Source: a virus
Length of the DNA stretch: 24,762 nt
Strand: one strand, 5' to 3'
Virus record (IMG/VR): IMGVR_UViG_3300034031_000056
Span: 1 to 24,762 of that record
Both the position numbers and the translations under genes were made by a program. Numbering within the stretch: position 1 is the stretch's first letter; every line of letters begins with the position of its first letter. The notes under the pieces are model-generated. The model worked only from the letters and a program-made list of their open reading frames with translations, did not search any database and was not told where the DNA came from. Positions 21,207 to 24,762 of this stretch are shown piece by piece.

Positions 21207-21643
21207 AGCTGGTTCCGGCGTCGGCGGCGCATGTTGGCCGTATCGCAACACGGATGCGAGACGCCGATCGCGCTGAAGTTCGAGCCCTCGGCCATACGCC
21301 GAAGCAGGCGCTTCGACTGGCGCTTGTCGGTTCAAGCTGGGCTGTCACCGCTATGATCAACGGCTCGCCGCATGGCATGTTTGGGGTGACGCCGGTTGCG
21401 CCCTGGAAGGGGGAGCCGTGGTTTCTCGGCACAAACCTCATCTATCAGGAGCGGCGAGCGATGCTGGTGCTTGGGCAACGGGCCGTTGATCAGATGCAGG
21501 CGCAATTCAGTAAATTGGGGAATGTCGTATCAGTCCACAACGAGCGAGCGATCCGCCTCCTGGAGCGGTGGGGATTTACGGTAGGAGCCGACGTGCAGGT
21601 AATCGGTGATCTGGAGTTTCGGCAGTTCTGGAGGGCGCGCTGA
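21161..21643 (+). CDS. GNAT-fold virion protein (T7 gp13-like)
   Basis: A 160-residue protein. From about residue 15 it follows the GNAT acetyltransferase plan: VKLVPASAAHVGRIATRMRD, then ALVGSSWAVTAMINGSPHGM-FGV, then NVVSVHNERAIRLLERWGF, the last being the classic N-x-x-AIRL-x-x-x-GF. Phage proteins of this type occupy the T7 gene 13 position before the gp14-like gene and are needed for virion assembly. A canonical acetyl-CoA loop (Q/R-x-x-G-x-G/A) is not clear, so catalysis is doubtful. AGGAGA lies about 10 bases before the ATG, inside the nozzle gene. A TGATG overlap leads into the next gene. Confidence 0.78.
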   Translation: MARDLGLSRSCAERVKLVPASAAHVGRIATRMRDADRAEVRALGHTPKQALRLALVGSSWAVTAMINGSPHGMFGVTPVAPWKGEPWFLGTNLIYQERRAMLVLGQRAVDQMQAQFSKLGNVVSVHNERAIRLLERWGFTVGADVQVIGDLEFRQFWRAR

Positions 21644-22149
21644 TGTGTGGTCCTGCGGCACTCGCCATCGCCGGCGCGGCTATGACTATCGGCGGGCAGA
21701 TTACCGAAGGCGTCGGCGCCGCCCGCCAGGCCGGGTACGAAAGCAAGGTCGCCAAAATCAATTCAGGCTTGGAGTCGGAACGCGCTCGTGATGCGATCGT
21801 GCGGGGCGAAGAACAGGTTCGCATCTTCCAGAACAAGGCAGGGCAGGAGCGCGGGGCGATGCGCGCGGCGATGGCCGCGAACGGCATCGATCTGGATTAC
21901 GGCTCCGCTTCCGACGTGCTGGGTGATCAGGCTCAGAACGCGGCTGAGGACGCGGCAGCGCTAACCCACAATTCCGAGCGCGAGGCGATGGGTTTCCGTC
22001 AGTCTGCGGCGAATTGGGCAGGGGAAGCGGCGGCGGCGAAGGCGCGCAAGCGAGGCGCGATTGTAGGCACTGTCTTCAAGGTGGGCGCCACGGCGCTGAG
22101 CTCGGCGTCTCAGGTCGGCAAGATCAACGCTGCCAAGAAGGCCGGCTAA
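21643..22149 (+). CDS. internal virion protein B-like (T7 gp14-like), MCGP N-terminus
   Basis: A 168-residue helical protein. It begins MCGPAALAIAGAAMTIGGQI, a hydrophobic Ala/Gly helix that could insert in a membrane, followed by long amphipathic helices (SKVAKINSGLESERARDAIV, RGEEQVRIFQNKAGQERGAM) and a late DLDYGSASDVLGDQA. This is the plan of gp14-type internal proteins, which are ejected into the host envelope at infection. The C-terminal AIVGTVFKVGATALSS is a second hydrophobic segment. The Met-Cys-Gly start is shared with two small proteins upstream of the portal gene. It is coupled to the GNAT-like gene by TGATG. Confidence 0.82.
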   Translation: MCGPAALAIAGAAMTIGGQITEGVGAARQAGYESKVAKINSGLESERARDAIVRGEEQVRIFQNKAGQERGAMRAAMAANGIDLDYGSASDVLGDQAQNAAEDAAALTHNSEREAMGFRQSAANWAGEAAAAKARKRGAIVGTVFKVGATALSSASQVGKINAAKKAG

Positions 22150-22185
22150 AGGAAATCCGAAGAGGCCCTATCGTCCCTGACCATG
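22147..22185 (+). promoter_or_regulatory. repeated element copy 3: TAAAGGAAATC-N9-CCTA, then ATG
   Basis: GGAAATC at 22151-22157 and CCTA at 22167-22170 keep the 16-base start-to-start spacing of the other copies. ATG follows at 22183, two bases further than in copies 1 and 2. There is no ribosome-binding site next to the ATG. Confidence 0.45.
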
Positions 22186-24408
22186 CCAACGGTCAGTATT
22201 TCCGAGCGCCGCATCGATCAGCGTGGCCTAAGTCAAGAGAACGCCCGTGCCGCCGACATGACGGCGGGTACGCGAGCCATCGGTCAAGGCATGCAGGAAC
22301 TGGGTGCTGAAGGCTCTCAGGCCGCCCAAGTTTGGGACCGCATCAAGATCGAGCGCGACGAAACGGACGCAAAGCGCGCGGACGTTTCGGCTGCTCTGAC
22401 CTTGAACAAGCGCATGCGGCTTGACCCAGACGCCTTCCTGAACCGCCGCGGCGCCAATGCGCGTGACCTTACCACCGCCGCCGCAACCGACTTCGATACT
22501 ATCAAGCAAGAGGCGCTGAAGTCGCTGCCGTCCAAGCGCTCTCGCGAGATGTTCGGACAGATTTTCGACCAGCGGGCGGCCAAGGAGCTGACGGTAATCA
22601 GCGGGCACGAAGTCGAGCAGGTGCGCGTTGATAAAATCGAGACGGCCAAAGCTGGCGCTCAGTCGTTTGCCGGCCTCGCCGTCGATAGCAGCAACGACCC
22701 GGAAGCCTTTCGGAAGATCCTTGCCGATGGCTTCAGTGAATATGACACCTTAGCGACGGCTGAGGGCTGGAGCCCTGGGCGCCTCAAGCAAATGAAGGCT
22801 GATTACGTCTCCTCGATTCACCGGCGCGTGGCTGAGAAACTTCGCGCTGGGGATCCCCGCGCTGCTGAAGATTGGCTGAATACCAACGCCGCCGAAATCA
22901 GCGACAGCGACGAAACGGCTATTCGCGAAACCTTGGTGCCGGGCTTGGAAGAGGCCCAATACGAAGACGACATGTTGGCGGTAGACGGTGCGATAAAGGA
23001 TGCACCGCCGCCACCTGCGGAGACACCTGCTCCCTCAGCCTCCGGCGCCGCTGAGACGCCGGCAGCTACTCCGGCAGTCGCCTTCAAGCCCGCCATGATC
23101 ACGCGCCGGGGAACCCAAGGTCAGACAGCGGCTCAACATCGCGCTCGGGGAAGTCAGAACGGCGTCGATATTCCTGCCCCGATGGGCGATCCCGTCTACC
23201 CGCCGATCGATGGCGTGGTGACACAGGTCATCCCGGACAACGGCGGCGACGGCGGCAATCAGGTGATCGTGCGCCACCCTGACGGCCGCGTGACGGGTTA
23301 CGCTCACCTTTCGAAGATCACGGTGAAGGTGGGTGACCCGGTGGGGCAGGCCCGCCCAATCGGAAACGTCGGCTCTACCGGCCGCTCCAGCGGGCCGCAC
23401 GTCCACTTCACGGTTCGGGTGAACGGTGAGAAGGTTGATCCAGCTACGCAGAAGTTTGGCGGCGCGACTGGCACGGGTGAGCCGGTCACGCGCTACACCG
23501 CCAAGCTGGACAACACTCAGGCCCTTTACGACACCGCTCACCGGCTTGCCGTTGATCAGGGCTGGTCCACGAAGCGCTACGAGCGAGTGCTGCGCGGGAT
23601 CGACGCCCGCGCCAACCGAAACCAAGCTCTCTTGGCGGATCAAGAGCGGCTGGCGTCTCGCGAGGCGGCGGAGGTTATCGAGAAGCTTGGCCCCGGCGGT
23701 CTCACAAGCGTGAAGCAGATGGGCGAGGTCTTTCACCGCCTCCCGCCAAGCGAGCGTGTCTCGTACCTTGCCCTGATTGCGCAGAACACTGCGCCGAAGG
23801 AGCCCGAGTTCGATCCTGCCTTTGTGCTTGAACTGTCCGACCAGCTTGCCACCGATCCCGCAGGCTTCGCCGCTCGTGACGCCGCTGCTGACCTAGCGAG
23901 GCTGCCGAAGGGGTCGCAGATGACCTACATCGGCTGGCGCCGCTCAGCACTCGGTGAAGGCGGTAAGGATGGCCCCGCCGGCAAGGTGCCGAAACAGATC
24001 GATCACAGCAAGATCATCAACGTGTCCAAGCCGCTTCTTGATCTGGCGATGCCGGTTTCGAAAAGCCCGAACAAGAAGGTCGCTGAACAGGAGAATGCTG
24101 TTCGGGCGCGCCGGCTGCTGAGCTTCCGCACCTCCATGTCGGAGCAGCTTGCGGAGTTTGAAAGGGCGAACAACCGCCCTGCCGGCGACGACGACATTTT
24201 CAAGATGGCGTCGCGCCTGCTGACGGAGGTCCATTACCAGGATGGAAGTCAGGCGTTCGCCTACGAGCGCCCGCATGCACGGGGCGACGTTCGCATCCCC
24301 GCGGCAGAGGAGCGGCGCATCCAAAGCGACTACCTGACGCGCTTCGGCGAAGCACCGACGCGCGCTGAGGTGGTGCGCATCTGGTTTGACAGCGGATTGG
24401 GGCGCTAA
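22183..24408 (+). CDS. internal virion/ejection protein with degenerate M23 (LytM-like) peptidase domain
   Basis: A 741-residue protein in the T7 gp15 position. The N-terminal 280 residues are helical (ERRIDQRGLSQENARAADMT, KSLPSKRSREMFGQIFDQRA). A Pro/Ala-rich linker (270-305) leads to an M23 endopeptidase domain (about 318-420), with GVDIPAPMGDPVYPPIDGVV, YAHLSKI and SSGPHVHF. Catalytic His375 and His406 and zinc ligands Asp329 and His408 are present, but the first zinc ligand is Gln325 in QNGVD where the family has His. The long C-terminal part is helical. Such proteins are ejected and open the peptidoglycan for DNA entry; activity here is uncertain because of the lost ligand. The start follows repeat element copy 3 without a ribosome-binding site. 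Confidence 0.85.
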   Translation: MPTVSISERRIDQRGLSQENARAADMTAGTRAIGQGMQELGAEGSQAAQVWDRIKIERDETDAKRADVSAALTLNKRMRLDPDAFLNRRGANARDLTTAAATDFDTIKQEALKSLPSKRSREMFGQIFDQRAAKELTVISGHEVEQVRVDKIETAKAGAQSFAGLAVDSSNDPEAFRKILADGFSEYDTLATAEGWSPGRLKQMKADYVSSIHRRVAEKLRAGDPRAAEDWLNTNAAEISDSDETAIRETLVPGLEEAQYEDDMLAVDGAIKDAPPPPAETPAPSASGAAETPAATPAVAFKPAMITRRGTQGQTAAQHRARGSQNGVDIPAPMGDPVYPPIDGVVTQVIPDNGGDGGNQVIVRHPDGRVTGYAHLSKITVKVGDPVGQARPIGNVGSTGRSSGPHVHFTVRVNGEKVDPATQKFGGATGTGEPVTRYTAKLDNTQALYDTAHRLAVDQGWSTKRYERVLRGIDARANRNQALLADQERLASREAAEVIEKLGPGGLTSVKQMGEVFHRLPPSERVSYLALIAQNTAPKEPEFDPAFVLELSDQLATDPAGFAARDAAADLARLPKGSQMTYIGWRRSALGEGGKDGPAGKVPKQIDHSKIINVSKPLLDLAMPVSKSPNKKVAEQENAVRARRLLSFRTSMSEQLAEFERANNRPAGDDDIFKMASRLLTEVHYQDGSQAFAYERPHARGDVRIPAAEERRIQSDYLTRFGEAPTRAEVVRIWFDSGLGR

Positions 24409-24762
24409 GTGCCGCAGACACCATATGATCGGGCAATGGAACGTGCCCGCGCTCGGCGGCAAGCGCAGGAAAAGGAACTCGCCGCCGCTTGGGTCGCCTC
24501 CGTTGGGGAGCCGGAGGAGCGTCGCCGCCGCGCCGCTTCCGCAGATATTCTCGGCCGCGCCGTTGGGCTTCCCGGCGCCGCCGTCGAACAGAATTACGAC
24601 CGCGTAAAGCACCTCTCCACGGCACAGCGGCAAGTCGAGACCGTCCGAAACAACCCGCGACTTCTTACCTGGATGAGCGATCCCCGCCGCGCCACCGTTG
24701 CGGCAGATGACGTGGATGCGCTGAACTCGGTGAGCGCCTGGTTCGGCCCGAACTCCACTGTC
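24409..24762 (+). CDS. large internal virion/ejection protein, 5' part (truncated by window)
   Basis: The frame is open from GTG 24409, directly after the previous stop, to the window end (118 codons seen). ATG 24436 is an alternative start. After a basic helix (MERARARRQAQEKELAAAWV) the segment SADILGRAVGLPGAAVEQNY, then VRNNPRLLTWMSDPRRATVA, then DDVDALNSVSAWFG resembles the beginning of very large podovirus internal proteins, in which ALGLP...V..N and a P-x-x-x-W-x-x-DP...A-x-DD-x-x-L pattern recurs. These proteins often carry a lytic transglycosylase domain further on, which cannot be seen here. Position (T7 gp16-like) agrees. Confidence 0.72.
   Translation, partial: MPQTPYDRAMERARARRQAQEKELAAAWVASVGEPEERRRRAASADILGRAVGLPGAAVEQNYDRVKHLSTAQRQVETVRNNPRLLTWMSDPRRATVAADDVDALNSVSAWFGPNSTV

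Noticed and set aside
11407-22185. Repeated element read as a sigma-54 or T7-type promoter
   Set aside because: GG to GC spacing in the element is 14 bases instead of the 10 needed for sigma-54. Although CTAT recalls the end of T7/SP6 promoters, the left block is too far away and no phage RNA polymerase gene is in the window.
951-24762. Second copy of the tRNA-Tyr 3' end (attR), CRISPR array, reverse transcriptase/template repeat, or insertion sequence
   Set aside because: Looked for by eye and not seen. The prophage right end appears to lie outside the window, and no spaced direct-repeat array or transposase motif was recognised.

Overview
The window is the left part of a prophage in a high-GC alphaproteobacterium, most likely a sphingomonad. 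The host call rests on GC-rich codon use, the host genes at the left edge, and the flavour of the phage proteins; no taxonomic marker was tested. Host sequence covers about 1-950: rlmB (23S rRNA 2'-O-methyltransferase, minus strand) and an intact tRNA-Tyr(GTA) with encoded CCA. The prophage starts at the 3' end of that tRNA, which is the probable attL. No second copy of the tRNA end was seen, so the right end lies beyond position 24762.

The left arm (951-3431) holds a roughly 350-base junction with a large imperfect palindrome and a degraded ORF. It then holds a leftward pair: a ribbon-helix-helix (RHH) protein gene translationally coupled to a tyrosine integrase. The 132-base gap at 3294-3431 looks like the genetic switch. 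It has divergent promoters sharing one -35 box and three kinds of repeated or symmetric operator-like element. No CI/Cro-type repressor is visible, so the RHH protein is the best repressor candidate.

From 3432 to 11409, fourteen rightward genes run with no intergenic space (overlaps such as ATGA, GTGA and TGATG). They are a small HTH protein, two proteins sharing a CDLR motif (one DUF1376-like), an SF2 DECH helicase, a zinc-finger/Toprim primase, five small accessory genes, terminase small subunit, an HslV/proteasome-like peptidase, terminase large subunit and a 64-residue unknown.

From 11410 onward is the virion module of a short-tailed phage, with proteins resembling those of Bordetella phage BPP-1 and T7. 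In order they are two small MCGS-starting proteins, portal (head-tail connector), Bbp19-like protein, scaffold, major capsid protein, Bbp16-like cement protein, four less certain structural proteins, gp11-like tail adaptor, gp12-like nozzle split into two ORFs, GNAT-fold gp13-like protein, gp14-like internal protein (MCGP start), an internal protein with a degenerate M23 peptidase domain, and the start of a large internal/ejection protein cut by the window edge.

The most notable points are: (i) a repeated element, TAAGGAAATC-N9-(G/C)CTA, in the three gaps at 11407, 18056 and 22147, a candidate phage promoter for leaderless transcripts; (ii) the HslV-like peptidase with its catalytic Thr/Asp/Lys intact, between the two terminase genes and without any unfoldase; (iii) the nozzle gene split at a TAATG with a polyproline tail; (iv) a zinc-ligand His to Gln change in the M23 domain; and (v) a shared Met-Cys-Gly N-terminus on three virion-module proteins. 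All assignments come from reading motifs; no database search was run.
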